Assembly: GCF_017569925.1 (NCBI RefSeq)
Contig: NZ_CP050854.1
Span: 310,001-374,000, forward strand
Reading direction: 5' to 3'
Origin: Brenneria izadpanahii
GTDB lineage: Bacteria; Pseudomonadota; Gammaproteobacteria; Enterobacterales; Enterobacteriaceae
Length of the DNA stretch: 64,000 nucleotides
In this document: one piece after another, positions 10,223 through 20,375 of the stretch
Layout of the letters: every line of letters begins with the position of its first letter
How positions within the stretch are numbered: the stretch's first letter is position 1
The notes under the pieces: generated by a model
Databases searched by the model: none
What the model was told of the DNA's origin: nothing
The model's input: only the letters and a program-made list of their open reading frames with translations
Position numbers and translations under genes: made by a program

Positions 10223-11047
10223 ATGCAGTTCGCTAAAATGCACGGGTTAGGCAACGATTTCATGGTTGTTGATGCCGTCACGCAGAATGTTTATTTTTCA
10301 CCCGAACTGATCCGCCGTTTGTCGGATCGGCATTGCGGCGTCGGATTCGATCAGCTCTTGATCGTTGAGCCGCCGTACGATCCCGAGCTGGATTTTCATT
10401 ACCGCATCTTCAATGCCGACGGTAGCGAAGTGGCCCAGTGCGGAAACGGCGCGCGCTGCTTCGCCCGTTTTGTACGTCTGAAAGGATTAACCAGCAAACG
10501 CGATATTGCGGTCAGCACGCAGACGGGAAGAATGATTCTCAGCGTCACGGATGATGATTTGGTTCGGGTGAATATGGGGGAACCCAATTTTGACCCGCAG
10601 CAGGTTCCTTTTCGCGCCATAAAGGCGGAAAAAACCTACATTATGCGAGTGGAGGAACACACCGTATTATGCGGCGTGGTATCCATGGGCAATCCTCACT
10701 GCGTCATACAGGTGGAGGATGTGGCGACCGCCAGTGTTGAAGTATTAGGGCCGTTGTTGGAAAGCCATGAGCGTTTTCCTGAACGCGCCAATATCGGATT
10801 TATGCAAATCATCGACCGCAATACCATCAACCTGCGGGTATATGAGCGCGGCGCCGGCGAGACTCTGGCCTGCGGCAGCGGCGCCTGTGCGGCGGTGGCC
10901 ATAGGAATCCAGCAGGATCTGCTGTCTTCGCCGGTCAAAGTATCGTTGCCGGGCGGCGATTTGCAAATCCAGTGGGATGGGCCGGGACATCCGTTATTTA
11001 TGACGGGACCCGCAACACATGTTTACGATGGATTTATTCATTTATGA
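10223..11047 (+). CDS. dapF: Diaminopimelate epimerase
   Basis: DapF interconverts LL- and meso-diaminopimelate for lysine and peptidoglycan synthesis, using two Cys as general acid and base. Both are present in this 274-residue protein: Cys73 in [10 protein letters not shown] and Cys217 in [11 protein letters not shown]. The start GGAGTCAGGATA-ATG has a good Shine-Dalgarno sequence. It is the first gene of dapF-yigA-xerC-yigB; the next start overlaps its stop. Confidence 0.97.
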   Translation: MQFAKMHGLGNDFMVVDAVTQNVYFSPELIRRLSDRHCGVGFDQLLIVEPPYDPELDFHYRIFNADGSEVAQCGNGARCFARFVRLKGLTSKRDIAVSTQTGRMILSVTDDDLVRVNMGEPNFDPQQVPFRAIKAEKTYIMRVEEHTVLCGVVSMGNPHCVIQVEDVATASVEVLGPLLESHERFPERANIGFMQIIDRNTINLRVYERGAGETLACGSGACAAVAIGIQQDLLSSPVKVSLPGGDLQIQWDGPGHPLFMTGPATHVYDGFIHL

Positions 11048-11751
11048 AGAATGTCGAGGAGCAGGCAGAGCGCCAGATCGAACTCAGTGACGATATGGTT
11101 TTGCAGTTCCTGCAACAGAATCCTGATTTTTTTATCCGTAATGCCCGGCAAATCGAGCAGATGCGTATACCGCATCCCGTTAGGGGAACGGTATCGCTGG
11201 TGGAATGGCAGCTGGCTCGTCAGCGCAACCATATCACCCAGCTTGAGGAAGAGATCACGCTGTTGATGGAGCAGGCGGGCGTTAACGAATCGCTGTTCAA
11301 TCGCTTGCTGAGCGTCCAGGCTGAACTGGCCTCGGCGGATAGCCTGACGGACATGCTGGACAGATTGCAGCGCTGGGCGCGCCGGTTGGGGCTGTCGGGC
11401 GCGACGGTTCGTCTGTTCAGTGATAAATGGCGTATTGGCGCGCCTTCCGGCTTTACGCATTTATCTCTGAATCGAACGGCGTTTGAACCGTTGCGTATTC
11501 AGCGTCTTGGTCAAAGCAGCCACTACCTGGGCAGTCTGAACGGCCCCGAACTGTTGCTGCTGCTGCCGCAGGCGAAACAGGTGGGGTCGGTCGCTCTATC
11601 CATGATCGGTGAAAATCACGATCTGGGGCTGCTTATCTTCACCAGCCGCGATAGCCACCACTATCAGGATGGTATGGGAACCTTAGTGTTGCAACAACTG
11701 GCGACCACCATGCTTCCCGCCATGCTGGAGCGCTGGGTCGAGCGGGTATGA
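11044..11751 (+). CDS. yigA: YigA, DUF484 protein
   Basis: The ATG at 11044 overlaps the dapF stop (ATGA) and gives 235 residues, as in E. coli; the open frame continues 72 bases upstream inside dapF but that extension is not conserved. The N-terminal part ([15 protein letters not shown]) is followed by a helical stretch and a GAF-like domain. The function is unknown. Its constant linkage to xerC is conserved across gammaproteobacteria. Confidence 0.92.
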   Translation: MKNVEEQAERQIELSDDMVLQFLQQNPDFFIRNARQIEQMRIPHPVRGTVSLVEWQLARQRNHITQLEEEITLLMEQAGVNESLFNRLLSVQAELASADSLTDMLDRLQRWARRLGLSGATVRLFSDKWRIGAPSGFTHLSLNRTAFEPLRIQRLGQSSHYLGSLNGPELLLLLPQAKQVGSVALSMIGENHDLGLLIFTSRDSHHYQDGMGTLVLQQLATTMLPAMLERWVERV

Positions 11752-12680
11752 GCCAATCCGCCCCGCCGGCCCCCGCCTCGCTATCGCCGCTACAGCCGCA
11801 GGTTGACGAATTCCTGCGTTATCTGAAGGTTGAACGCCAGTTGAGTCCGTTGACGCAAATCAGCTATGCCCGTCAGCTTACGGCGGCGATCGCCATCCTG
11901 TCGTCAGCCGGCGTCAACGACTGGCGAAGCCTGGACGCGGCCGGGGTGCGCGCCGTGGCGTCCCGCAGCAAACGGGATGGCCTGCACGCTTCCAGCCTGG
12001 CGCTGCGGCTTTCGGCTTTGCGGAGCTTCCTCGACTGGATGGTGTCGCGCGGCGAGCTGGGCGCAAACCCCGCCAAAGGGGTGTCCACGCCGCGGGTTGG
12101 CCGCCATCTGCCGAAAAACATGGACGTAGATGAGATTGACCGTCTTCTCAATATCGATGTTGACGATCCGCTGGCGGTGCGCGATCGCGCCATGCTGGAA
12201 GTGATGTATGGCGCGGGCTTGCGCTTGGCTGAACTGGTGGGAATGGACTGCCGGCATATCGACCTGGCCAGCGGCGAAGTCTGGGTGGTGGGTAAAGGAA
12301 GTAAAGAGCGCAGGCTGCCGATGGGGAAAACGGCGGTAATCTGGCTTGAGCGCTGGCTGGCGTTGCGCGAACTGTTCGGGCCGCAGGATGACGCCATCTT
12401 CATTTCCAATCAAGGCCGGCGGATTTCCATGCGCAACGTGCAGAAACGTTTTGCGCAGTGGGGAGTGAAGCAAGGGGTAAACAGCCACGTTCACCCGCAT
12501 AAGCTGCGCCACTCTTTCGCCACGCATATGCTGGAATCCAGCGGCGATTTACGCGCGGTGCAGGAGTTGCTCGGCCACGCCAACCTTTCCACGACGCAGA
12601 TCTACACCCATCTGGATTTTCAACATTTGGCGTCCGTATACGATGCCGCACATCCACGTGCCAAACGGGGAAAACATTGA
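11748..12680 (+). CDS. xerC: Tyrosine recombinase XerC
   Basis: XerC with XerD resolves chromosome dimers at dif. The 310-residue protein has an N-terminal core-binding SAM-like domain (to about residue 110) and the C-terminal catalytic domain. The catalytic set is visible: Arg in [10 protein letters not shown], Lys in [20 protein letters not shown], the His in [11 protein letters not shown], and the nucleophile Tyr in IYTHLD. The start overlaps the yigA stop by four bases. Confidence 0.96.
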   Translation: MSQSAPPAPASLSPLQPQVDEFLRYLKVERQLSPLTQISYARQLTAAIAILSSAGVNDWRSLDAAGVRAVASRSKRDGLHASSLALRLSALRSFLDWMVSRGELGANPAKGVSTPRVGRHLPKNMDVDEIDRLLNIDVDDPLAVRDRAMLEVMYGAGLRLAELVGMDCRHIDLASGEVWVVGKGSKERRLPMGKTAVIWLERWLALRELFGPQDDAIFISNQGRRISMRNVQKRFAQWGVKQGVNSHVHPHKLRHSFATHMLESSGDLRAVQELLGHANLSTTQIYTHLDFQHLASVYDAAHPRAKRGKH

Positions 12681-13396
12681 TGCATTTTTACCGGCCATTA
12701 GGCTCTATTCGCGCCATCACTTTCGATTTGGACGACACGCTATACGATAACTACGATGTGATTCGTAGAACCAAACGGGAGTCGATCCGTTTTCTGCAAC
12801 AGTATCACTCCGGCCTGAAAGATTTTCAGGAAGAGGATTTACAGCGCCTGCGTGACGAACTGCGGCTGCGGGAACCTGAAATCTACCACGACGTGACCGA
12901 ATGGCGGCGGCGGGCGGTTGAACAGGCGATGATTAACATTGGTCTGAATGCCGATGAGGCTATGCAGGGGTCGATGGCGGCGATGGAAAACGTAGCCTAT
13001 TGGCGCAATCAGATCGTCATATCGAAAGAGACGCATCTCGCCCTGGCGGCGCTGGCCGAACGGGTGCCGCTGGCGGCGATCACCAATGGCAACGCCGATC
13101 CGAGTCAATTCGGTCTGGATCGTTACTTTGCCTTTGTTCTGCGCGCCGGCCCGGACGGTCGCTCGAAGCCCTTTGCCGATATGTATCGCCTGGCGGCGGA
13201 AAAATTCAATCTGCCCCTGAGCCAGATTCTGCACGTGGGCGACGATCTCACGACCGACGTGGCGGGCGCGGTCCGCTGCGGGATGCAGGCGTGCTGGATC
13301 AACCTGCGGGAAGACGATCTAATGCATATCGACGATGCCCGGCTGCTGCCCCATATTGAAATTTCCCGATTGGCATCGCTGCCAGCGTTGTTATAA
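12680..13396 (+). CDS. yigB: YigB, HAD-superfamily phosphatase (FMN phosphatase)
   Basis: A 238-residue haloacid-dehalogenase hydrolase. Motif I is FDLDDTLYD (about residues 17-25), motif II is ITNGN, and motif III/IV are K in RSKPF and [10 protein letters not shown]. In E. coli the enzyme dephosphorylates FMN, giving riboflavin, and other sugar phosphates. The ATG at 12680 shares one base with the xerC stop; a TTG one codon upstream is less likely. It is the last gene of the dapF operon. Confidence 0.93.
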   Translation: MHFYRPLGSIRAITFDLDDTLYDNYDVIRRTKRESIRFLQQYHSGLKDFQEEDLQRLRDELRLREPEIYHDVTEWRRRAVEQAMINIGLNADEAMQGSMAAMENVAYWRNQIVISKETHLALAALAERVPLAAITNGNADPSQFGLDRYFAFVLRAGPDGRSKPFADMYRLAAEKFNLPLSQILHVGDDLTTDVAGAVRCGMQACWINLREDDLMHIDDARLLPHIEISRLASLPALL

Positions 13397-13400
13397 TCAC

Positions 13401-13416
13401 CTGTATATATACCCAA
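13401..13416 (+). promoter_or_regulatory. LexA operator (SOS box) of uvrD
   Basis: CTGTATATATACCCAA differs from the E. coli uvrD SOS box only in its last base. It begins five bases after the yigB stop and about 180 bases before uvrD, as in E. coli. It predicts DNA-damage induction of uvrD. Confidence 0.85.
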
Positions 13417-13445
13417 TAGATTTATGGCGGGCCGCCCGCCCCGGA

Positions 13446-13467
13446 GCCGGCGCTCCCGGCGTTTTTT
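13446..13467 (+). terminator. Possible attenuator in the uvrD leader
   Basis: A GC-rich hairpin, GCCGG (13446-13450) with CCGGC (13456-13460), is followed by GTTTTTT. It lies between the SOS box and the uvrD start, where an attenuator-like stop has been described in E. coli. The 5-bp stem is short, so this is tentative. Confidence 0.4.
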
Positions 13468-13597
13468 CAGGAGGCGGGCGTCCCAGGATTGCCAGCGCAC
13501 CCGCAACCGGAAAGATAATGGGTTTGTCTGCGTAAATAATCAGTGGTGACCGTTCTTCCTCGCGACGAGACGGTTTCCCGTCAACGGATACCGTACT

Positions 13598-15760
13598 ATG
13601 GACGTTTCTGCTCTACTTGATGGCCTCAACGACAAACAACGTGATGCGGTAGCCGCGCCGCGCAGCAATTTATTGGTGTTGGCGGGCGCGGGCAGCGGCA
13701 AGACGCGGGTGCTGGTGCACCGCATCGCCTGGCTGTTGTCCGTCGAAAATTGTTCTCCCTACTCCATCATGGCGGTGACGTTCACCAACAAGGCCGCGGC
13801 GGAAATGCGTCACCGTATCGAACACCTGATCGGCACCAGCCAGGGCGGCATGTGGATTGGCACCTTCCATGGGTTGGCTCACCGCCTGCTGCGGGCGCAT
13901 CATCTGGATGCCGGTCTGCCGCAGGATTTCCAGATCCTGGACGGCGAAGATCAACTGCGGTTGCTTAAACGTCTGATCCGCGCGCTGAATCTGGATGAGA
14001 AACAGTGGCCGCCGCGTCAGGCCATGTGGTACATCAACGGCAAGAAAGATGAGGGTTTGCGTCCTCAACATATTGAAAGTTACGGCAATCCGATAGAACA
14101 AACCTGGCAGCGGGTTTATCAGGCCTATCAGGAAGCCTGCGATCGCGCCGGGCTGGTGGATTTTGCCGAACTGCTGCTGCGCGCGCATGAACTATGGCTG
14201 AATAAGCCGCATATCCTGAATCACTATCGCGAGCGTTTCACCAATATTCTGGTGGATGAGTTTCAGGATACCAACCGTATTCAATACGCCTGGATCCGCA
14301 TGCTGGCCGGCGACAGCGCCAATGTGATGATTGTGGGGGATGACGACCAGTCGATCTACGGCTGGCGCGGCGCGCAGGTGGAAAACATTCAGCTGTTTCT
14401 TCAGGATTTCGCCGGCGCGCAAACGATCCGGCTGGAGCAGAATTACCGTTCAACCAGCAATATCCTGAATGCGGCCAATGCCCTGATTGCGCATAACGGC
14501 GGGCGTCTGGGCAAAAACTTATGGACGGATGGCGTAGAGGGCGAGCCGATTTCGCTCTACTGCGCGTTTAACGAACTGGATGAAGCGCGCTTTGTGGTCA
14601 ACCGGATTAAGGTCTGGCAGGAAAACGGCGGCGCGCTGAGCGATAACGCGATCTTGTACCGCAGCAATGCCCAGTCGCGCGTGCTGGAAGAGGCTTTGCT
14701 GCAGCAGAGCATGCCGTACCGTATTTATGGCGGGATGCGCTTCTTCGAACGGCAGGAAATCAAGGACGCCCTGGCTTACCTGCGTTTGATCGCCAACCGC
14801 AATGACGATGCGGCGTTTGAGCGGGTGGTGAATACGCCGACGCGCGGCATTGGCGACAGAACGCTGGATGTGGTGCGTCAGACCGCCCGCGATCGGCAGT
14901 TGACGCTTTGGCAGTCGACGCGCGCGCTGTTGCAGGAGAAAGCGCTGGCGGGCAGGGCGGCGTCCGCGCTGCAACGCTTTGTCGAACTGGTTGACTCGCT
15001 GGCGGATGAAACCGCCGAACTGCCGCTGCACGTGCAGACCGACCGGGTGATCAAAGACTCCGGCCTGTGGAGTATGTACGAACAGGAAAAAGGCGAAAAA
15101 GGGCAGGCGCGGGTGGAAAACCTTGAAGAATTGGTTACCGCGACGCGGCAGTACAGCTATCAGGATGAGGATCAGGATCTGATGCCGTTACAGGCGTTTC
15201 TATCCCATGCGGCGCTGGAAGCGGGAGAAGGGCAGGCGGACGCCTATCAGGATGCGGTGCAGCTGATGACGCTGCATTCGGCAAAAGGATTGGAGTTCCC
15301 GCAGGTATTTATCGTCGGAATGGAAGAGGGCATGTTCCCCAGCCAGATGTCGCTGGATGAGGGCGGCCGGCTGGAGGAGGAGCGGCGTCTGGCCTATGTG
15401 GGCGTGACGCGCGCCATGCGGAAATTGACGTTGACGTACGCGGAATCGCGGCGTTTATACGGCAAAGAAGCTTATCACCGGCCTTCCCGTTTTGTCGGCG
15501 AACTGCCGGCGGAGTGCGTTGAAGAGGTTCGGCTGCGGGCCAGCGTGTCGCGCCCGGTCAACCATCAGCGTCTTGGCACGCCGGTCAGCGAGAACGACAG
15601 CGGCTATCGTCTGGGGCAGCGGGTGCGGCACGCCAAATTCGGCGAGGGCACCATCGTCAACCTGGAGGGCAGCGGCGATCATTGCCGGATTCAGGTGGCG
15701 TTCCAGGGGCAGGGCATTAAGTGGCTGGTGGCGGCTTATGCCCGGCTGGAGACGGTATGA
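13598..15760 (+). CDS. uvrD: DNA helicase II (UvrD)
   Basis: A superfamily 1A 3'-5' helicase that removes the UvrC-incised strand in nucleotide-excision repair, unwinds DNA in MutHLS mismatch repair and dismantles RecA filaments. The 720 residues match the E. coli length. Walker A is AGAGSGKT at about 29-36; VDEFQDTN is motif II; QNYRS is motif IV; TLHSAKGLEFP is motif V; and VGVTRA is motif VI. The C-terminal part (VRHAKFGEGTIVNLEG) is the Tudor-like domain that contacts RNA polymerase. It is controlled by the upstream SOS box. Confidence 0.97.
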   Translation: MDVSALLDGLNDKQRDAVAAPRSNLLVLAGAGSGKTRVLVHRIAWLLSVENCSPYSIMAVTFTNKAAAEMRHRIEHLIGTSQGGMWIGTFHGLAHRLLRAHHLDAGLPQDFQILDGEDQLRLLKRLIRALNLDEKQWPPRQAMWYINGKKDEGLRPQHIESYGNPIEQTWQRVYQAYQEACDRAGLVDFAELLLRAHELWLNKPHILNHYRERFTNILVDEFQDTNRIQYAWIRMLAGDSANVMIVGDDDQSIYGWRGAQVENIQLFLQDFAGAQTIRLEQNYRSTSNILNAANALIAHNGGRLGKNLWTDGVEGEPISLYCAFNELDEARFVVNRIKVWQENGGALSDNAILYRSNAQSRVLEEALLQQSMPYRIYGGMRFFERQEIKDALAYLRLIANRNDDAAFERVVNTPTRGIGDRTLDVVRQTARDRQLTLWQSTRALLQEKALAGRAASALQRFVELVDSLADETAELPLHVQTDRVIKDSGLWSMYEQEKGEKGQARVENLEELVTATRQYSYQDEDQDLMPLQAFLSHAALEAGEGQADAYQDAVQLMTLHSAKGLEFPQVFIVGMEEGMFPSQMSLDEGGRLEEERRLAYVGVTRAMRKLTLTYAESRRLYGKEAYHRPSRFVGELPAECVEEVRLRASVSRPVNHQRLGTPVSENDSGYRLGQRVRHAKFGEGTIVNLEGSGDHCRIQVAFQGQGIKWLVAAYARLETV

Positions 15761-15858
15761 TGTTCGGTCGCGCGGCGAATAACCGGTGAGCGGTCTGGAT
15801 GCGGCAGCCTGTCTGTATAGTGTCGGGACGAAATAAAAGAGGAAAAAGGAAGTAAACC

Positions 15859-16602
15859 ATGACATTGAAGCAGATTGTGGATGCATTGCGGGAAAAGAAA
15901 TGGGTGGATTTAACCCACTCGATAGCGGGAGATATTCCGGTTTTCAGCGCCTTTGAAGGCGTAAAGCGCAAAACGGTGTTCAGCGTTGAACAGCATGGAT
16001 TTTTCGCAGAAGAAGTCACGTTTACCACGCCTACCGGAACCCACATTGATTCGCCAGGGCACTTTGTCGCCGGCAAGCGCTATTTGGATCGCATCGACAA
16101 TAAAGAACTGCTGTTGCCGCTGTTGGTGATCCATCGGCAGGAAGCGGTAACGCGCGATCCCGACTACCGTTTGACGGTGGATGATATCTTACAGTTTGAA
16201 GCGCAATGGGGAACGATCCCCGCCGGCTGTTTCGTCGCCTTTGCCAGCGGCTGGAGCAGAAGGTGGCCGGACGCCGCCGCCTTTGCCAACCTGGATGAAC
16301 AGGGCGACAGTCATACGCCGGGATGGTCTATCGACGCGTTGAAATTTCTGTTTGAAATGCGCGGCATCAGCGCCGTCGGGCATGAAACGCTGGACACCGA
16401 CGCCGCCGTGGATTTTCGCCGGAACAACGCGCTGATTGGCGAATACTATGTTTTGGATCAGAACGCGTATCAGGTCGAAGTACTGAACAATCTTGATCGG
16501 ATTCCGCCCACCGGCGCCTATATTCACGTCATGTATCCCAACTTTGCCGGTACGGCGAGTTTCCCGGTGCGCGCCGTTGCCTACCTGCCGGAAGACGCCT
16601 GA
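15859..16602 (+). CDS. Cyclase-family metal-dependent hydrolase
   Basis: A 247-residue member of the cyclase family (PF04199), which includes bacterial kynurenine formamidase (KynB) and isatin hydrolase. The metal-binding motif HxGTHxDxPxHF appears as TPTGTHIDSPGHF (about residues 54-66), with the first His replaced by Thr, a change also seen in some relatives. A second conserved block is GHETLDTDA. A strong Shine-Dalgarno sequence (AAGGAAG) precedes the ATG. Its substrate is unknown: no tryptophan-degradation gene is nearby. It lies alone between uvrD and corA, unlike the E. coli order. Confidence 0.75.
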   Translation: MTLKQIVDALREKKWVDLTHSIAGDIPVFSAFEGVKRKTVFSVEQHGFFAEEVTFTTPTGTHIDSPGHFVAGKRYLDRIDNKELLLPLLVIHRQEAVTRDPDYRLTVDDILQFEAQWGTIPAGCFVAFASGWSRRWPDAAAFANLDEQGDSHTPGWSIDALKFLFEMRGISAVGHETLDTDAAVDFRRNNALIGEYYVLDQNAYQVEVLNNLDRIPPTGAYIHVMYPNFAGTASFPVRAVAYLPEDA

Positions 16603-16740
16603 CGGCAGGAGAACCGGGCCCGTCGCCGTGCCAATCGGTGCCGGCGGCTCGTTTTCGATGCGTTTCTCCATGCGTGCCGTGGGGCGCGGTCAGGGGCGAT
16701 TCCGCCAACTCCGCAAAGCATTTCCGGCGCGGTTTTAAAG

Positions 16741-16770
16741 TTGACAGCCTTTTTCATCTCGGCGTAACAT
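16741..16770 (+). promoter_or_regulatory. Predicted corA promoter
   Basis: TTGACA at 16741-16746 and TAACAT at 16765-16770 are separated by 18 bases. Transcription would start near 16777 and give a leader of about 260 nt before corA. The bases before it (16603-16740) are GC-rich and show nothing I can name. Confidence 0.6.
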
Positions 16771-16802
16771 GCGCGCATCATTATTTGCGGAGGACTTACG
16801 CC

Positions 16803-16859
16803 TTGGACATACCCAGTCGATGTTGGCTCAATAACCTGACCATTAGGTACAACTTCTAA
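16803..16859 (+). CDS. corL: CorL-like leader peptide of corA
   Basis: An 18-codon frame beginning with TTG (MDIPSRCWLNNLTIRYNF) is preceded nine bases upstream by GGAGG (16789-16793). It lies at the start of the predicted corA transcript and ends exactly at the 5' arm of the first hairpin. In Salmonella, translation of the short leader CorL decides which of two leader structures forms, and so whether Rho stops transcription before corA. The identity rests on position and layout; I could not compare it with a database. Confidence 0.6.
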   Translation: MDIPSRCWLNNLTIRYNF

Positions 16860-16923
16860 GGCTATCTTCTCTCATCGCTGATAGCCTTAGTGGTTGTCAG
16901 CGATCTCTTCATCATGTCGCTGA
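16857..16923 (+). promoter_or_regulatory. Mutually exclusive hairpins in the corA leader
   Basis: Hairpin A is a perfect 10-bp stem, TAAGGCTATC (16857-16866) with GATAGCCTTA (16880-16889). Hairpin B pairs ATCGCTGA (16874-16881) with TCAGCGAT (16897-16904) and cannot form together with A. Hairpin C pairs TCAGCGA (16897-16903) with TCGCTGA (16917-16923) and competes with B. This ladder of alternatives right after a leader peptide is the layout of the Mg-responsive corA leader. Confidence 0.7.
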
Positions 16924-17036
16924 GAGTCAGATCCGTCGAACGGACTGAAACCTGCCGGTGACGTTTTCACCCTTGTTTCTTTGCTTCAATCGCGTCGTCC
17001 ATCTTCTCTAATTACTAAAACAGGAAGCTATGGCCT

Positions 17037-17987
17037 ATGCTGAGCGCATTTAAACTGGATAATTGCCGTTTATGTCGTCTGGAGCTGGAAGATTCCGATG
17101 ATCTCACTTCATCCGTCTGGGTCGATTTGATCGAGCCGGAAGTCGACGAACGTGAGAAAGTGCAAACGGAACTGGGGCAAAGTCTGGCGACCCGGCCAGA
17201 GCTGGAAGATATTGAGGCGTCCGCGCGTTTTTTCGAAGATGAAGACGGGTTACATATTCACTCCTTCTTCTTTTTTGAAGACGCCGAGGACCATGCCGGC
17301 AACGCCACCGTGGCTTTTACTATTCGCGACGGCCGTCTGTATACGCTGCGTGAGCGCGAGCTGCCGGCGTTTCGTCTCTACCGGATGCGGGCGCGTAATC
17401 AGACGCTGGTGGATGGCAATGCTTATGAGCTGCTGCTCGATTTGTTTGAAACCAAAATCGAACAGCTGGCGGACGAAATTGAGAATATCTACAGCGATCT
17501 GGAATCGCTGAGCCGTATCATCATGGAAGGACGCCAGGGAGAAGAGTACGATGATGCGCTCTCCACGCTGGCGGAACTGGAAGACGTGGGCTGGAAGGTG
17601 CGCCTGTGTTTGATGGATACCCAGCGGGCGCTGAATTTTCTGGTGCGTAAAGCGCGTTTGCCGTCCGGCCAGTTGGAGCAGGCCCGCGAGATCCTGCGCG
17701 ATATCGAATCGCTGCTGCCGCATAACGAATCGTTGTTTCAGAAGGTTAACTTCCTGATGCAGGCGGCGATGGGTTTTATCAATATCGAACAGAGCCGGAT
17801 TATCAAAATCTTCTCGGTGGTTTCCGTGGTGTTCCTGCCGCCGACGCTGGTGGCATCCAGTTACGGGATGAACTTTTCGTTTATGCCTGAACTGAAATGG
17901 TCGTTTGGCTATCCGGCCGCCATCATTCTGATGATTCTGGCGGGTCTGGCGCCTTATCTTTATTTCAAACGTAAAAACTGGCTCTGA
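17037..17987 (+). CDS. corA: CorA magnesium/cobalt/nickel transporter
   Basis: CorA is the main constitutive Mg2+ channel and also admits Co2+ and Ni2+. The 316 residues match E. coli almost throughout. The large cytoplasmic domain is N-terminal, and two membrane helices lie at the C-terminus (about 258-280 and 290-310) with the signature YGMN between them; the protein ends in the basic KRKNWL. The cytoplasmic loop [11 protein letters not shown] is conserved. Expression is likely controlled by the leader described above. Confidence 0.97.
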   Translation: MLSAFKLDNCRLCRLELEDSDDLTSSVWVDLIEPEVDEREKVQTELGQSLATRPELEDIEASARFFEDEDGLHIHSFFFFEDAEDHAGNATVAFTIRDGRLYTLRERELPAFRLYRMRARNQTLVDGNAYELLLDLFETKIEQLADEIENIYSDLESLSRIIMEGRQGEEYDDALSTLAELEDVGWKVRLCLMDTQRALNFLVRKARLPSGQLEQAREILRDIESLLPHNESLFQKVNFLMQAAMGFINIEQSRIIKIFSVVSVVFLPPTLVASSYGMNFSFMPELKWSFGYPAAIILMILAGLAPYLYFKRKNWL

Positions 17988-17994
17988 AATTCGC

Positions 17995-18019
17995 CGCGCT
18001 CCCTGGTTTGCGGAGCGCG
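17995..18019 (+). terminator. Probable terminator after corA
   Basis: A perfect 8-bp stem, CGCGCTCC (17995-18002) with GGAGCGCG (18012-18019), has a 9-base loop and is followed by a T-rich but broken stretch. It begins eight bases after the corA stop codon. Confidence 0.55.
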
Positions 18020-18118
18020 TTGAATGTTTTCTCTCCCGCGATTAATTTCCATGTTAATTATTTGGACAATCTGTTTAGAATGACGGCAGTCGTCATATTG
18101 CTGAAACAGGTTGTACGC

Positions 18119-19183
18119 ATGCGAAAGATTTCACCCTTGATGCAGTGGGGAATTCTGCTCTCGGTCTCGCTGGTGCTGGGTGTTTTGCTACAGATTTATC
18201 ACGTTCCTGCCGCGTTGTTGCTTGGTCCCATGCTGGTTGGCGTTGCGATGGGACTGAACGGCGCAACCATTCGTCTTCCCCGCGTCTGTTTTCTTGGCAG
18301 CACCTCGGTGCTGGGCTGCCTGGTGGCGCAAAGCCTTTCTCTCTCGATTCTGAGTCCGTTGCTGAATAACTGGCTGCTGGTGCTGTTTATCCTGCTGATG
18401 CCCCTCGCCGCCAGCGGCGTGTCCGGCTGGCTGCTGGTGAAGTTCAGCGAACTGCCCGGTCCGACGGGCACCTGGGGCGCTTCTCCCGGCGGCGCGGCCG
18501 CGATGGTGGCCATGTCGGGGGAGTTTGGCGCGGATGTTCGCCTGGTGGCGTTTATGCAGTATTTGCGCGTACTGATGGTCACGGCGGCGGCGGCGTTCGT
18601 CGCGCGCATTAGCCTGGGGAGCGAGGCCGCGGAAAACAGCGCCATGCTGGTATGGTTTCCTGCGCTGGACTGGCGCTTTCCCGCCACGCTGTGCGTCGCA
18701 TTTTGCTGCGCATGGTTAGGCCGGCGACTGCGCATTCCTTCCGGCGCCATGTTGGGGCCGATGATTGTCGGCGCGGCACTGCATTCGACCGGAACGCTGG
18801 CGTTGCAGACGCCGGAATGGCTGCTGGCGCTGGCGTATGCGTTTATTGGCTGGAGCGTCGGTTTATCGTTTACCCGGCCGATCTTTCTGCTGGCGCTACG
18901 CACTTTGCCGCAGATGATGGCGTCGATTATCGGGCTGATGCTGTTATGCGGCGCGATGGCGCTGATGGTGACCAGGCTGCTGCCGGTCGATCTGCTGACG
19001 GCTTATCTGGCAACCAGCCCCGGCGGGCTGGATTCCATCGCCATTATTGCCGCAGGCAGCAACGTCGACATCGCGTTTGTTATCGCGTTGCAGACGATGA
19101 GGCTGTTCGCGACGCTGATTGTGAGCCCGGTGCTGTCGCGTTTTATCTCCCGGCGTATCGAGCTTAGTTCGCCGAGAGGTTGA
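18119..19183 (+). CDS. abrB: AbrB-family membrane protein
   Basis: This 354-residue protein of the AbrB/AmoA-like family (PF05145) has about ten membrane helices in two homologous halves, each with the AALLLGPML/SGAMLGPMI type motif. Blocks GTWGASPGGAAAMVAMS and YLATSPGGLDSIAIIAAGSN are shared with E. coli AbrB. That protein was once linked to regulation of aidB, but it looks like a transporter and its substrate is unknown. I chose the ATG at 18119 (MRKISPLMQWG); an upstream in-frame ATG at 18080 is possible. The 3' end overlaps the convergent rarD by 20 bases. This gene is not next to corA in E. coli. Confidence 0.8.
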   Translation: MRKISPLMQWGILLSVSLVLGVLLQIYHVPAALLLGPMLVGVAMGLNGATIRLPRVCFLGSTSVLGCLVAQSLSLSILSPLLNNWLLVLFILLMPLAASGVSGWLLVKFSELPGPTGTWGASPGGAAAMVAMSGEFGADVRLVAFMQYLRVLMVTAAAAFVARISLGSEAAENSAMLVWFPALDWRFPATLCVAFCCAWLGRRLRIPSGAMLGPMIVGAALHSTGTLALQTPEWLLALAYAFIGWSVGLSFTRPIFLLALRTLPQMMASIIGLMLLCGAMALMVTRLLPVDLLTAYLATSPGGLDSIAIIAAGSNVDIAFVIALQTMRLFATLIVSPVLSRFISRRIELSSPRG

Positions 19184-20072
19184 TCCGCCGCTGTTTACGC
19201 TGGTGATAAAGCGCATCCAGAATAAACAGCGCCAGCGCGCCCCAGATAAAACCAAACGTAATCAGCTTGTCTTCGCCAAAGGTTTCGCCATAGAAGATCA
19301 CGGCCAGCAGGAACGTCATGGTTGGGCCGAGGTACTGGAAAAAACCGAGGGTGGATAGGCGCAAACGCATGGCCGCGGCGGTGAAAAACAGCAGCGGCAC
19401 GGTGGTGATAATGCCCGCGGACATTAAAAGCAGATTCAATGCCCAGGTATTACCGGTCAGATGGCTGGTCGGCGTATCGGCAATAAAAAACAGATAAACG
19501 CATGCCACCGGCAACAGCCACAGCGTTTCAACCAACATACCGATCTGGCCGTCAATGCCGATTTTCTTTCGCAGCAGGCCGTATAAGGCGAAGCTGAAAG
19601 CCAGCCCCAGTGCGATGACGGGCAGCGAACCGAAGGTCCAGAGTTGAACCAGCACGCCGGCCACGGCCAGTAACACGGCCAGCCACTGTAGACGGCGGAA
19701 GCGTTCGCCCAGAAACAGCATGCCCAGCATGACGTTCACCAATGGGTTAATAAAGTAACCGAGACTGGCTTCCAGCATATGGTGGTTATTGACCGCCCAG
19801 ATATACAGCAACCAGTTACCGCCGATTAATACGCCGGTGACTGCAAGCAACAGCAGGCGTTTGACATTCTTGCAGGCATAGCCGACCTGATGCCATTTTC
19901 GGCTGATGCTCAACAGGATTAACATAAAGAAAAACGACCAGATAATCCGGTGCGTCAATATTTCATCGGCGGGAACGTGATCAAGCGTCTTAAAGTAAAC
20001 CGGCGCGATACCCCAGATGAAGTAAGCGCCCAGAGCAAAAAAGATCCCCTTGCGGGTTTGCTGCGCATCCAT
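19164..20072 (-). CDS. rarD: RarD, EamA/DMT-family permease
   Basis: A 302-residue drug/metabolite transporter with ten predicted helices and two EamA-type halves. The N-terminal KGIFFALGAYFIWGIAPVYFK motif is typical of RarD. The name comes from a chloramphenicol-sensitivity phenotype in relatives; the physiological substrate is unknown. It is convergent with the AbrB-family gene and divergent from pldA. The 303-base gap to pldA (20073-20375) shows a strong Shine-Dalgarno sequence for pldA but no regulatory site I recognise; yigI, which lies here in E. coli, is absent. Confidence 0.93.
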   Translation of the reverse strand: MDAQQTRKGIFFALGAYFIWGIAPVYFKTLDHVPADEILTHRIIWSFFFMLILLSISRKWHQVGYACKNVKRLLLLAVTGVLIGGNWLLYIWAVNNHHMLEASLGYFINPLVNVMLGMLFLGERFRRLQWLAVLLAVAGVLVQLWTFGSLPVIALGLAFSFALYGLLRKKIGIDGQIGMLVETLWLLPVACVYLFFIADTPTSHLTGNTWALNLLLMSAGIITTVPLLFFTAAAMRLRLSTLGFFQYLGPTMTFLLAVIFYGETFGEDKLITFGFIWGALALFILDALYHQRKQRRINLSAN

Positions 20073-20375
20073 TGGTGACTCGATAAAACGGTGGGGAAAT
20101 GAGGAAATCTACCACAAACAGGGGCCGCTTTCATTCTTATCATTAGCCGGCAATATAGGCCGGCGGCGGCGTTGCTACAGAAAAAACCGAGAAACGTCGG
20201 AACCTGGATTCAAATACCGGCGAACTGTGTAAAATGACCCCTTTGAATTTCATGTTAGTCATTTAATCAAGCGGATTGGCTCGCCGGGATAGCAGGGGAT
20301 CGCGGGTTTTAACTGACGGCATGACGGGAACGACTTGGCCGGATAATAATCACAATCGCTCAGGAGAGAAAGTGA

